This document shows, piece by piece, positions 48,829-57,480 of a stretch of 64,000 nucleotides of DNA (positions are counted from its first letter, which is position 1; every line of letters begins with the position of its first letter). Source of the stretch: SHVO01 sp041905525 (GTDB taxonomy: Bacteria; Pseudomonadota; Alphaproteobacteria; Rhodospirillales; Rhodospirillaceae); the NCBI GenBank assembly GCA_041905525.1, contig JAYRKY010000010.1, positions 50,061 to 114,060 of the forward strand, given 5' to 3'. A program made the translations under genes and the position numbers. The notes under the pieces were generated by a model, which did no database searches, had not been told where the DNA came from, and saw nothing but the letters and a program-made list of their open reading frames with translations.

Positions 48829-51143
48829 TTTGATCTGGCCGCGCGCATGGCGTCCCAGATTTTGAGGGGCGTCAGCGGCATATCGATGTGGCTCACGCCC
48901 ACCGGTCCAAGCGCATCAAGCACGGCATTCACCACCGCCGGTGTCGCGCCGATGGTGCCGGCCTCACCGGCGCCTTTCAGGCCCAGCACATTGCGGTCGG
49001 TGGGCACCTCGGTGTAGGCGAAGTCGAACGGCGGGGTCGAGTCCGCACGCGGCATGCAATAGTCCATGAAGCTGCCCGTCAGAAGCTGCCCGGTCTCGTC
49101 GTAGACCGCCTCTTCATAGAGCGCCTGGCCAAGACCTTGCACCGCGCCCCCAACGATCTGACCTTCCATCAGCAACGGGTTGAGCGCACGCCCCAGATCG
49201 TCCTGGATCGTGTACTTAACGAAAGAGATCGCGCCGGTCTCCTCATCGACATCGAGTTCGCACACATGGCAGCCGTTCGGGAAGGTGGCACCAGAGGGCG
49301 AGAAATTCTCAGCGGCTTTCAATCCCGCCGGAACCCCGGCCGGCCGTCGCTTCACATCGAACGATGCTGCGATCACGTCTTTCAGCGAAACACCATGGTT
49401 GGTGTCGGTCGCCCGGAACGTGCCTGCATCGAAACTGACATCCTCGATCTTCACGCCCAGCAGCGCCGCCGCGACCGCCTTGCCATGTTCGATCATCTTC
49501 ACGCAGGTGACCATCACCGCGCTGCCCCCGACGGGAACCGAGCGCGAACCGCCGGTGCCGAAGCCGGTCGGAATCAGATCGCTGTCGCCCTGCTTCACGG
49601 TGATCTCGCCGATGGAGATGCCGAAAGCCTCCGCCGCGATCTGAGCGTAGACGGTTTCGTGACCTTGCCCATTCGACTGCGTGCCGATGAGGATCGAAAG
49701 CCGCCCGTCCTCGCCAAAAAACAGCTGCGGCGTTTCGCCGTTTCCGCCCGCGCAGGCTTCGACGTAATAGCTCACCCCCAGCCCGCGCAGTTTGCCGCGC
49801 GCCTTGGCGGCGGCTTTGCGAGCCGGCAAACCGGCGAGATCCGCGCGCAGCAGCGCCGCATCCATCAATTCGCCGTAACGGCCGGAGTCATACTTGGGGC
49901 CTAGCGCTGTCTGATACGGAAACTCTTCGGCGCGCAGCAAGTTGCGGCGGCGCAGTTGCAGCGAAGAAACGCCCAGGTCTTGCGCGGCTTTCTCGACCAA
50001 CCGCTCGATCAGGTAAGCGGCCTCCGGCCGGCCCGCCCCGCGATAGGCGTCAAGCGGCGCCGTATTGGTCATTACGACCTTCACATCCACCGTTGCCGCG
50101 GGAATGCGATAGGCGCCGCAATACATCGCGCCGCCGGCGGCGGTCTGGACGTAAGCGCCATACTGCGACAGATAAGCGCCGACATTGCCGAGATAAGAGA
50201 CGCGCAGCGCGAGGAAGGTACCGTCCGCATCGAGCGCGAGTTCGCCGTGCGTGATCTGATCGCGTCCGTGGCAATCGTTCAGGCAGCTCTCGGCGCGGTC
50301 CGCCATCCACTTCACCGTGCGGCCAAAGGCGCGCGCGGCAGCCAGGCACAGGATTGGCTCGTGGAACAGAAAGTTCTTCATCCCGAAACCGCCGCCCACG
50401 TCGGGTGTGATCACGTGGAATTTTTCCGGCCCGATACCGAATACCTGCGCACACCAGTTCTTCAACGAATGAACGCCCTGTGAGCCTTGCGTGAGGGTGT
50501 ACCGTCCGGTGTTCGCATCGAACGCGGCGATGGCGCCGCGGGGCTCCAGAGCTGTCGGCAAGATGCGGCTATTGCGTACATCGATGGACACAATACGGGC
50601 CGCGCGGGCAAAGGCCGCCTCGGTCTTGGCCGCATCGCCGGCATGCCAATGCAATAAGATATTGTCCGGCGCCTCCGGATGGATCGTCTCCGCCGCGCTC
50701 GCTTCGGCCAGCGACGCGACGACGGGAAGATCGTCGTACTCCGCCTCGATCAATTCCGCGGCGTCCTTCGCCTGATCAAGCGTCTCGGCGACGATTGCCG
50801 CGACCGGCTCGCCGACGTAGCGCACGCGATCCTTCGCCAGCACCGGCCGCGGCGGGGGCTTCGCTGTCCCGCCGTCGGGTCCTCTCGGCACCGCTCCCAC
50901 CGGCAGTGGGCCAACCTTCATGGCCGCGAGGTCTGCGGCCGTTAGGACACCAATCACGCCTGGCGCGGCCCGCGCCGCGCTCGCATCCAGCGCGGTGATG
51001 GTCGCATGCGCGTGCGGTGAGCGCAGGACATACAGAACCGCCTGCCCGGGCGCCGCGATATCGTCCGTATAGCGGCCGGTTCCGGTCAGAAACCGCTCGT
51101 CCTCGACCCGTCGTATGGCTTGGCCGACGCCGAACCGTCCCAT
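48825..51143 (-). CDS. Xanthine dehydrogenase/CO-dehydrogenase family molybdopterin-binding subunit
   Basis: The 772-residue large subunit of a molybdenum hydroxylase. The N-terminal a/b-hammerhead domain (VGQAIRRVEDERFLTGTGRYTDDI, RSPHAHA) is followed by the two molybdopterin-binding domains (DVGGGFGMKNFLFHEP near 245, GTQSNGQGHETVYAQIAAEAFGI near 490, and the Glu in GLKGAGEAGTIGATPAVVNAV near 730). The active-site loop is AYRGAGRPEA, which is form II and lacks the Cys of true CO dehydrogenases. No FAD or iron-sulfur subunit gene is adjacent. AGGAG supports the start at 51143. The substrate is unknown. Confidence 0.92.
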   Translation of the reverse strand: MGRFGVGQAIRRVEDERFLTGTGRYTDDIAAPGQAVLYVLRSPHAHATITALDASAARAAPGVIGVLTAADLAAMKVGPLPVGAVPRGPDGGTAKPPPRPVLAKDRVRYVGEPVAAIVAETLDQAKDAAELIEAEYDDLPVVASLAEASAAETIHPEAPDNILLHWHAGDAAKTEAAFARAARIVSIDVRNSRILPTALEPRGAIAAFDANTGRYTLTQGSQGVHSLKNWCAQVFGIGPEKFHVITPDVGGGFGMKNFLFHEPILCLAAARAFGRTVKWMADRAESCLNDCHGRDQITHGELALDADGTFLALRVSYLGNVGAYLSQYGAYVQTAAGGAMYCGAYRIPAATVDVKVVMTNTAPLDAYRGAGRPEAAYLIERLVEKAAQDLGVSSLQLRRRNLLRAEEFPYQTALGPKYDSGRYGELMDAALLRADLAGLPARKAAAKARGKLRGLGVSYYVEACAGGNGETPQLFFGEDGRLSILIGTQSNGQGHETVYAQIAAEAFGISIGEITVKQGDSDLIPTGFGTGGSRSVPVGGSAVMVTCVKMIEHGKAVAAALLGVKIEDVSFDAGTFRATDTNHGVSLKDVIAASFDVKRRPAGVPAGLKAAENFSPSGATFPNGCHVCELDVDEETGAISFVKYTIQDDLGRALNPLLMEGQIVGGAVQGLGQALYEEAVYDETGQLLTGSFMDYCMPRADSTPPFDFAYTEVPTDRNVLGLKGAGEAGTIGATPAVVNAVLDALGPVGVSHIDMPLTPLKIWDAMRAARSN

Positions 51144-51295
51144 TGCTCGCCTCTCCTGCGCCACAGGCGCGTATGTTAATTGCGCCAAACTATGCCGCGG
51201 ACCGCCGCATTGTCCATTGCATGAGGTTGATTCGCTTATCCGACCTGCCTACGTTAACGCCACCTTTTCCCCTTCTCTCCAGCCGCGAGTACGCC

Positions 51296-52780
51296 ATGAA
51301 AATCGCATTCTCCAAAATCGCCATTCCCGCCCAAGGCGCGGTCATTCTCCCGGTGGGCGACGGCGGGCGGCTGGGGCCCGCGGCCAGCGCGCTCGACAAA
51401 CGCACCGACGGTGCGATCAGCCGCGCCATGAAAGTCGCCGACTTTCGCGGCAAGCGCGAAAGGTCCCTGACCATCGTCGTCCCCGCGGGCACGAAGCTTT
51501 CGCGGCTCGTGTTGATCGGCGCGGGCGACATCAAGACCGTCGACAATATGGCGGCCGAGCGCATGGGCGCGGCGATGTTCGACGCCGCCGCGGCCGATCC
51601 GGCCGTGGCCATCGTGCTCGATCTGTTCGACGGCAAGACGGCGGCCGAGGTCGCCGCGCATGTCGCCGGCGGTCTTCTGCAGAAGTCCTATCGTTTCGAT
51701 AAGTATCGGACGAAGGAAGACGCCGGCAGCAAGCCCAAGCTCAAGGACGTGGCGATTCAAACCGGCGCGGCCGCCGACGCGAAGCGCATCTTCGCCGGCG
51801 TCTCGGCCGTTGTGGACGGGATCTTCTTCACCCGCGACCTCGTCAGCGAACCGGCCAATGTGATCTATCCGGCGTCTTTCGCGGCGCGGGCGCGCGAACT
51901 CGCCAAGGACGGCATCAAGGTCGAAGTCCTAGGCGAAGCGCAGATGAAAAAGCTCGGCATGGGCTCGCTGCTTGGCGTCGGGCAAGGCTCCGAGCGTGAA
52001 TCGCAGCTTCTCGTCATGCGCTGGGACGGCGCCGGCAAGAGCGGCGGCGCGCCGCTCGCCGTTGTCGGCAAGGGCGTTTGCTTCGACACCGGCGGCATCA
52101 GTCTCAAGACCCCGCCGGGGATGTGGGACATGAAGTGGGACATGGCGGGCGCCGGCATTGTCGCCGGCCTGATGCGCACGCTTGCGCGCAGAAAAGCCCG
52201 CGTGAACGTCGTCGGACTGTGCGGCCTTGTCGAGAATATGCCCGATGGCCGTGCGCAACGTCCGGGTGATGTCGTCACGTCTATGTCCGGTCAAACCATC
52301 GAAGTGCAGAACACCGACGCCGAGGGCCGCCTCGTCCTCGCCGATGTCGTGTGGTACGCGCAGGAGCGCTTCAAGCCGTCGGCGGTGGTGGATCTCGCCA
52401 CCCTCACGGGCGCGATCATCCAGACCTTCAACGATCACTATGCCGGTCTGTTCGCGAACGACGACGACCTCGCGCAGCGGCTCACCGCGGCGGGAAAAAC
52501 GGTGGGCGAGCGCCTTTGGCGCATGCCGATGGGTGAGGAATACGACCGCGAGCTCAAGTCCTTGATCGCGGACATGAAGAACATCGGCAGCGGCAAGGGC
52601 GGCAGTATCACCGCCGCGCAGTTCATCCAACGCTTCATCAAGAAGGGCGTGGCGTGGGCCCATCTCGATATCGCGGGTGTGGTGTGGAACGAGAAGGGCA
52701 CGGTGCTGTCCGCGCCCGGCGCCACCGGTTTCGGCGTGCGCCTCCTCAACCAGTTCGTCGCCGAGAACTACGAAAAATAA
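51296..52780 (+). CDS. pepA: Leucyl aminopeptidase (M17)
   Basis: Cytosolic aminopeptidase with two metal ions. The 494-residue protein has the N-terminal M17 domain (to about 170), then the catalytic domain. Metal and active-site residues sit in VGKGVCFDTGGISLKTPPGMWDMKWDMAGAG near 258 (Lys, Asp), NTDAEGRLVLADVVWYA near 340 (NTDAEGRL signature) and GSGKGGSITAAQFIQRF near 430. The ATG at 51296 (MKIAFSKIAIP) is chosen; a longer frame upstream overlaps the divergent oxidase gene and is not family-like. It ends at the bidirectional terminator at 52804-52829. Confidence 0.95.
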   Translation: MKIAFSKIAIPAQGAVILPVGDGGRLGPAASALDKRTDGAISRAMKVADFRGKRERSLTIVVPAGTKLSRLVLIGAGDIKTVDNMAAERMGAAMFDAAAADPAVAIVLDLFDGKTAAEVAAHVAGGLLQKSYRFDKYRTKEDAGSKPKLKDVAIQTGAAADAKRIFAGVSAVVDGIFFTRDLVSEPANVIYPASFAARARELAKDGIKVEVLGEAQMKKLGMGSLLGVGQGSERESQLLVMRWDGAGKSGGAPLAVVGKGVCFDTGGISLKTPPGMWDMKWDMAGAGIVAGLMRTLARRKARVNVVGLCGLVENMPDGRAQRPGDVVTSMSGQTIEVQNTDAEGRLVLADVVWYAQERFKPSAVVDLATLTGAIIQTFNDHYAGLFANDDDLAQRLTAAGKTVGERLWRMPMGEEYDRELKSLIADMKNIGSGKGGSITAAQFIQRFIKKGVAWAHLDIAGVVWNEKGTVLSAPGATGFGVRLLNQFVAENYEK

Positions 52781-52803
52781 CGCCGCCGCAGACGCGGAAA
52801 AAC

Positions 52804-52829
52804 AAAGGGCGCCTCGTCGGGCGCCCTTT
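52804..52829. terminator. Bidirectional intrinsic terminator
   Basis: A ten-bp stem AAAGGGCGCC / GGCGCCCTTT with a six-base loop, followed by TATTTAT on the plus strand. It lies between pepA and the convergent small gene. Confidence 0.85.
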
Positions 52830-52852
52830 TATTTATCGTCGCCTGCGCTCGT

Positions 52853-53146
52853 CTATGGCTTGGTGTGGCTCGCGCGCTTGTAGGCGTAGACGAATTCCGC
52901 GTCCCGCACCGGGGTCGCATTGCCCTTGGCGCCGAGATTGGTGAAGAACTCGGCCACCTCCGCCGCCTGCAGTTCCGACGGCGCCTGCCGGAAAAGACCC
53001 TTGTCGCCGTTCTTGAACTTGTGTGTGCCGAACATCTGCTGCTTCGGGTCGGCGGATGTGCCGACGTACCAGTCGCGGTAGTTGGCGCCGTGCCGTCCCA
53101 TGAATTCCTGAAAGTCGTTCAGGATTTCGGACTTGGTCTTGGCCAT
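52853..53146 (-). CDS. Small conserved hypothetical protein
   Basis: A 97-residue cytosolic protein that looks conserved but could not be assigned to a named family. A helix (TKSEILNDFQEFMGRHG) precedes the patterned segment NYRDWYVGTSADPKQQMFGTHKFKNGDKGLFRQA and a second helix (ELQAAEVAEFFTNLG), ending AEFVYAYKRA. The alternation suggests a compact alpha/beta fold. The ATG at 53146 is chosen because residues upstream are Arg-rich and unlikely. It shares a 184-base divergent region with the DUF1015 gene, where a DnaA-box sequence lies at 53236-53244. Confidence 0.7.
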   Translation of the reverse strand: MAKTKSEILNDFQEFMGRHGANYRDWYVGTSADPKQQMFGTHKFKNGDKGLFRQAPSELQAAEVAEFFTNLGAKGNATPVRDAEFVYAYKRASHTKP

Positions 53147-53235
53147 GCGGTACCTCTTGAAAGCGCAAATACGAGTTGTAAGGATAACCCTAGGTTTCAA
53201 AGTCGCAACATTCGAATTGCAACGGCGCCGGAGCC

Positions 53236-53244
53236 TGTGGATAA
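53236..53244 (-). promoter_or_regulatory. Perfect DnaA-box sequence in a divergent intergenic region
   Basis: TTATCCACA on the minus strand, exact match to the DnaA consensus, between the small gene at 52853-53146 and the DUF1015 gene. One nine-base match can occur by chance. Confidence 0.4.
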
Positions 53245-53330
53245 CCCGCCGCGCGGACCGGCGGTATTCCGCCATTGCCGCCGCCGGACTTCGTCGCTAA
53301 ATAGCCGCCCGCATTGAAGGAAGAGCCCTC

Positions 53331-54560
53331 ATGACGCTTGTCCGCCCTTTTGCCGGTCTTCGCCCCGCGCCCGCGCACGCCGGCGCCGTCGCGGCGCCGC
53401 CATACGATGTGCTCAACACCGATGAAGCGCGCGCGCGGGCCGCGGGGAAGCCGCATAGCTTCCTGCACATCTCCAAGCCCGAGATCGATTTGCCGGCGGA
53501 CACGGATCCTTACGCGGCCATCGTCTATGAAACCGGGGCCAAGAATCTGAATCGCCTGATCGGCGAGGGCGTGCTCATCCGCGATGCCGAGCCGCACTAC
53601 TATGTTTACCGTCTAAAGATGGGCGATCACGTGCAGACCGGTATCGTCGTCGCCGCCTCGGTCGCCGACTACGATACCAACCGCATCCGCAAGCACGAGT
53701 TCACGCGTCCCGACAAGGAAGACGACCGCGTCCGCCAGATCGAGGCGCTCAACGCGCAGACCGGCCCCGTGTTGCTCGCTTACAAGGCCGACGCTGCGGT
53801 GGATTCCATTATTGAAAGCGCGGCGGCCGGCCAGCCGATGTACGCCGTCACGGCCGACGACGGCATTCAGCACACCTTGTGGCGCATTGCCGATGCGGCG
53901 ACGGTGGATCGTCTCACCTTGCTGTTCGACGCGATGAACGCGCTGTATATCGCCGACGGACATCACCGTTCCGCGGCGGCGTCGCGTGTCGCGGCTGCGC
54001 GCCGCGGCAAGGCCAAGGCGGACTCCGCCGAGTATTTCCTGGCCGTGGCCTTCCCGCACAATCAGATGCGCATTTTCGACTACAACCGCGTCATCAAGGA
54101 TCTGAACGGGCTCTCGGACGAGGCGTTCCTCGCCAAGGTCGGCGAACGCTTCAATGTCACGCCCGCGAACGCTCAAGTCCGTCCCGATCAGCCGACCCGC
54201 TTCGGTATGTACATGGACGGCCGCTGGTACCGCCTCGACATCAAGTCAGCACTGATCCCGCAAGGCGATCCGGTCGCGCGCCTCGATGTGTCGCTGCTGC
54301 AGGACAATCTCATCGCGCCGGTGCTTGGCATCGCCGATCCGCGCCGCGACAAGCGCATCGATTTCGTCGGCGGCATCCGCGGTCTGGGCGAGCTCGAAAA
54401 GCGCGTGAATTCAGGCGAGATGAAAGTCGCGTTCTCGCTGCATCCGACCACGCTCGAGCAACTGATGGCCGTCGCCGATGCCGGCCAGGTCATGCCGCCC
54501 AAATCGACTTGGTTCGAACCGAAGCTCGCCGACGGGCTTGTCAGCCACGTGCTGGATTAA
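53331..54560 (+). CDS. DUF1015 family protein
   Basis: A 409-residue member of the DUF1015 family (COG4198), found in many bacteria without a settled function. Hallmarks are the opening VRPFAGLRPAPAHAGAVAAPPYDVL, HSFLHISKPEIDLP, the central ADGHHRSAAASRVA near 205 and PHNQMRIFDYNRVIKDL. The conserved DGHHR motif, with paired His and Arg, could be catalytic. No signal peptide or membrane segment is present. GAAGGAAGAG precedes the ATG. It lies upstream of miaA and may be co-transcribed with it. Confidence 0.9.
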   Translation: MTLVRPFAGLRPAPAHAGAVAAPPYDVLNTDEARARAAGKPHSFLHISKPEIDLPADTDPYAAIVYETGAKNLNRLIGEGVLIRDAEPHYYVYRLKMGDHVQTGIVVAASVADYDTNRIRKHEFTRPDKEDDRVRQIEALNAQTGPVLLAYKADAAVDSIIESAAAGQPMYAVTADDGIQHTLWRIADAATVDRLTLLFDAMNALYIADGHHRSAAASRVAAARRGKAKADSAEYFLAVAFPHNQMRIFDYNRVIKDLNGLSDEAFLAKVGERFNVTPANAQVRPDQPTRFGMYMDGRWYRLDIKSALIPQGDPVARLDVSLLQDNLIAPVLGIADPRRDKRIDFVGGIRGLGELEKRVNSGEMKVAFSLHPTTLEQLMAVADAGQVMPPKSTWFEPKLADGLVSHVLD

Positions 54561-54613
54561 GGAACGTCTCCCAAACATCGGTTCGAATTCTCAATATCGG
54601 GGAGCTTCCGATT

Positions 54614-55609
54614 TTGATACTCGCGGCGGCGCGCGCAGAGACGAGGGCGAACATTACATCGGCGCCCCAAGGTGCGCCCCGGGTTGTCGTCGTGGCCGGG
54701 CCGACCGCGACGGGCAAATCCGAACTCGCGCTCGCCCTTGCCGAAGAGCTTGGCGGCGTCGTTATCAACGCCGACAGCCAGCAGCGCTACCGCGACTTTC
54801 CGATCCTCACGGCGCAACCCTCGGCGGCGGACCGGGCGCGCGCGCCGCACGTCCTCTTCGGCGATCTTGACGCCGCCGATGTCGGCAACGCCGTCGAATG
54901 GGCCGCGAAGGCCGCGGCTGCGGTCGCGGCGGCGCAGACTGCCGGACAAGTCCCCATCGTCGTGGGCGGCACCGGCCTTTATCTACGCACCCTGATGCAA
55001 GGGATGTCCGACATCCCGCCCATTCCCGAGGACATCCGCGCGGCTGGACGCGTGCGGCTCGCGAAACTGGGCAACGCGGCGTTCCACCGCATGCTGGCCG
55101 CGCGCGATCCCGTCAGCGCCGCCCGCATTCCTGTGGGCAACACGCAGCGCTTGGCGCGGGCCTGGGAAGTGATCGAAGCCACCGGAACGCCGCTGGCGGT
55201 GTGGCAGGAAACCCCGCCGCGCCCGGCGCTGGCGGCGGCGTATTTCTCCGTCCTCATCATGCCGCCGCGCGAGGAGATCGTCGCCGCCTGCGCCGCTCGT
55301 TTCGCCGCCATGCTCAGCACCGGCGCGCTGGACGAAGTCGCGGCGGCCGCGGCGAAAGGCATTCCAACCGCTGCGCCGGCGATGAACGCCCTTGGCGCGC
55401 GCGAACTCGCGGACCATCTCAGTGGACGCCTGACCTTGGAAGCCGCCATCGCGGGCGCCGAGATCGCCACGCGCCAGTACGCCAAACGCCAAGCGACCTG
55501 GTTTCGCAATCAGTTCAAATCGGATTTACTTCTCCCGGAACGCTACCGCGCCGCATTGTATGACGCCGTCGCGGAGCCTGTCCGGAATTTCGTGAAGGAG
55601 CTTACGTGA
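54614..55609 (+). CDS. miaA: tRNA dimethylallyltransferase
   Basis: Adds the dimethylallyl group to A37 of tRNAs reading U-starting codons. The 331-residue protein has the P-loop GPTATGKSELALALAEEL near residue 30, VINADSQQRYRDFPILTAQP (DSQQ motif), FGDLDAAD and VVGGTGLYLRTLMQGMSDIPPIP near 118. It ends with RQYAKRQATWFRNQ. No ATG precedes the domain in frame. A TTG at 54614, nine bases after GGGGAG, is the best start, so initiation may be weak. It overlaps the next gene by four bases. Confidence 0.92.
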   Translation: MILAAARAETRANITSAPQGAPRVVVVAGPTATGKSELALALAEELGGVVINADSQQRYRDFPILTAQPSAADRARAPHVLFGDLDAADVGNAVEWAAKAAAAVAAAQTAGQVPIVVGGTGLYLRTLMQGMSDIPPIPEDIRAAGRVRLAKLGNAAFHRMLAARDPVSAARIPVGNTQRLARAWEVIEATGTPLAVWQETPPRPALAAAYFSVLIMPPREEIVAACAARFAAMLSTGALDEVAAAAAKGIPTAAPAMNALGARELADHLSGRLTLEAAIAGAEIATRQYAKRQATWFRNQFKSDLLLPERYRAALYDAVAEPVRNFVKELT

Positions 55610-56781
55610 GACGTTTCATCGCCGCTGCGGCCCTTGTTTTGTTCGGCACGGCGCACGCCGGCGCGGCCGACCTTGCCGACTTTCGCAAGGCCCTCGCGCC
55701 GCTCCGTCAGGCGCCCGCGGATCCGAAGCAATTGAACCCTGACATCCTCGCTGTGCGCGACGGCCTGCGCGACTGGATCGAAACGCGCCTCGCGCAATTT
55801 CCGCAGAATGGAAACACCGAAGCTCTCAATAAGGCCTTGAACGGCGAGATCGCGGCCGCCGATCTCGCCTGCATCGAAGGCAAAGCGCCGGGCTATAACC
55901 GCTGCGCCAGTCCCGCGGAACTCAATACCCGCGGCTATCTCGGCCTCGTCGATGTCGAACGCGTGCGCGATTTTTTGATCGTGCAGGCGGAGATCGGAAT
56001 GGGCTGCGGTTTCGATGAAACCGCTTATCTTTACGAGTGGAAAAAGAACGGCTGGCGCCGCCTCGTCGATACGTCGCAGACCGTGGTCGGCGGCGTCTAT
56101 CGTCCCGAGCAGATTCAGCAGGTGATGTTTGGCATACCGCCGAACAAACCGCGCGACGCGCTTCTGGTGGCGGTGACCGGCGCGAGCCCGGTGTGCGGCG
56201 CGCCGTATCAAGCGCTGCACTATCGCGTGTGGTCCGCGAAGCGCGGCGCCGGCGCATCGCTCGCCGTCGAGGGCCGCGAAGCCGATGGCATGCCGTCGCG
56301 CCGCGATCCCGCCGTGTCCGCGCGATTCGAGGGCGGCGACGCGTTGTTTGAGATGGATGTGCGCAGCTTCGATCCGTCGCGCCGCGCACGCATCGCGGTG
56401 CGCCGCTTCAGTTTCGACGGCGACACGCCGCGCCGCGTTGCGCCCATCGCGCTTGGTCCCAAGGATTTTGTCGAGGAGTGGCTGCTTGCGCCGTGGAGCG
56501 CGGCCTCCGCTTGGACCGAAACGCGCGCGCGCGGCGCACTCGAAAAAATCCACACCGAACTCGCCGCGAATCTTGCGCGCGTCACCTTCCTCGGCGCGCC
56601 GCAACGCTGCGAGACCGACGATGTCATTCAAGTCGGCGCGCGCTTTGCGAACGGCGAGCGATTTTTCCGGCTCAAGGCCGGCGCAAAGGGCGCCTATGAG
56701 ATGCTTGGCATCGCCTCCGAGTCGCAAAAATCCTGCACCCGCCCCGACGCCGCCCTCGACGCCCGCCATACCCTCTTCTAA
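55606..56781 (+). CDS. Exported hypothetical protein downstream of miaA
   Basis: A 391-residue protein of no recognised family, starting at a GTG that overlaps the miaA stop by four bases. A signal peptide (RRFIAAAALVLFGTAHAGAAD) makes it periplasmic or secreted. The mature part has two Cys in IAAADLACIEGKAPGYNRCAS, others in MGCGFDE, SPVCGAPY, QRCETDD and KSCTRPD, and a mixed alpha/beta character (ETAYLYEWKKNGWRRLVDTSQ, PYQALHYRVWS). Such repeats of charged/aromatic pieces resemble no fold I can name. Its TAA stop coincides with the left end of a short repeat-like element at 56779. Confidence 0.75.
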   Translation: MRRFIAAAALVLFGTAHAGAADLADFRKALAPLRQAPADPKQLNPDILAVRDGLRDWIETRLAQFPQNGNTEALNKALNGEIAAADLACIEGKAPGYNRCASPAELNTRGYLGLVDVERVRDFLIVQAEIGMGCGFDETAYLYEWKKNGWRRLVDTSQTVVGGVYRPEQIQQVMFGIPPNKPRDALLVAVTGASPVCGAPYQALHYRVWSAKRGAGASLAVEGREADGMPSRRDPAVSARFEGGDALFEMDVRSFDPSRRARIAVRRFSFDGDTPRRVAPIALGPKDFVEEWLLAPWSAASAWTETRARGALEKIHTELAANLARVTFLGAPQRCETDDVIQVGARFANGERFFRLKAGAKGAYEMLGIASESQKSCTRPDAALDARHTLF

Positions 56782-56824
56782 TGGGGTCAGACTCCATTTC
56801 TCAAGCCGACTCCGGCCCCAATTA
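56779..56824. repeat. REP-like palindromic element or transposon-end fragment
   Basis: ATGGGGTCAGACTCCAT (56781-56797) is an imperfect palindrome with one G-T wobble, and CCCCAATTA near 56816-56824 roughly mirrors the leftmost TAATGGGG. From memory, GGGGTCAGACTCC-type sequences recur in genomes carrying REP-associated tyrosine transposases. No transposase is present here. Copy number in the genome could not be tested. Confidence 0.35.
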
Positions 56825-57024
56825 TTCCGGGTGAAATCCGCTTTCTTCCGCCCTGATAAATCTGGTTTTTTTTACCCGCGCCCCTTCCCATCGCCCGGCC
56901 TTCATGAGACATTAACCGCCGCTGCAGCAAACTGGCGCACGGCGACCTTGCGGGGTCGTTGAAGAGATTTTTACAAGCCATTGATTTGCGGGCAAAAATG
57001 CCAAGGCGTGGGGAGGCCCATGTC

Positions 57025-57033
57025 TGTGGATAA
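57025..57033 (-). promoter_or_regulatory. Perfect DnaA box, inward pair member 1
   Basis: TTATCCACA on the minus strand, exact to the DnaA consensus. It forms an inverted pair with the site at 57089-57097, centres 64 bases apart, about 450 bases before mreB. Confidence 0.5.
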
Positions 57034-57088
57034 CCCAGCGCCGGGCGCGGCCGAGTCCGAATTGCGACGTCGGCGCCGTCCCAGGCGT

Positions 57089-57097
57089 TTATCCACA
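57089..57097 (+). promoter_or_regulatory. Perfect DnaA box, pair member 2
   Basis: TTATCCACA on the plus strand, exact to the DnaA consensus, opposite in orientation to the site at 57025-57033. Confidence 0.5.
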
Positions 57098-57480
57098 GGC
57101 GACGACCGCTGAGGGGGGCTCTCGCACTTTGGAACGCGGACCGGGGTCTGCGACTGGGTTCTCGTCCCGACCGGGACGGCCGAACCGGCGAGCGCAAGCG
57201 GCGATCATGTCCGCGAGGCGCCGCGCACGTCGCGCACCGATCTCTTTTTTTGTCCCCGGGCGGCGAGACGACGATCATCGGCAGGCGGACGCGCGCGTCC
57301 CCTGGCCGGTGGAGAAGCGAACGAGAACAGGACGACACCAGTTGGGGAGAACGGCGCCGGGGCAGAAAAATTCGGCGTCATATGCGGGGGATCACGAATA
57401 TGCGGACGCGACCCGGACGAGGCAAAGTCCGCGCGCGCGCCGGCATCCCGGACCACAAGAATAAGGACGAGTAGAAGTAA

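Larger units (their letters stand above)
56825..57480. other. Long non-coding leader/promoter region of mreB
   Basis: About 650 bases with no credible gene. It holds an eight-T run near 56869, two perfect inverted DnaA boxes (57025-57033 and 57089-57097), and a strongly GC-rich stretch from 57100 to 57470. The Arg-rich reading frames in that stretch lack family resemblance and use a TTG or poorly supported start. The mreB promoter probably lies here; no clear -35/-10 pair was picked out. Confidence 0.5.

Noticed and set aside
48825..51143. Aerobic CO dehydrogenase large subunit
   Set aside because: The active-site loop reads AYRGAGR instead of the Cys-containing AYRCSFR, and no coxM or coxS genes are adjacent.
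57129..57474. Two Arg-rich open frames in the mreB leader
   Set aside because: They begin at weak starts, consist mainly of Arg, Gly and Pro, and resemble no protein; the region is better read as leader DNA.
56825..57480. Possible chromosomal origin because of DnaA boxes and a T-run
   Set aside because: Only two boxes, no AT-rich unwinding region of useful length, and no dnaA, hemE, parAB or similar neighbours.
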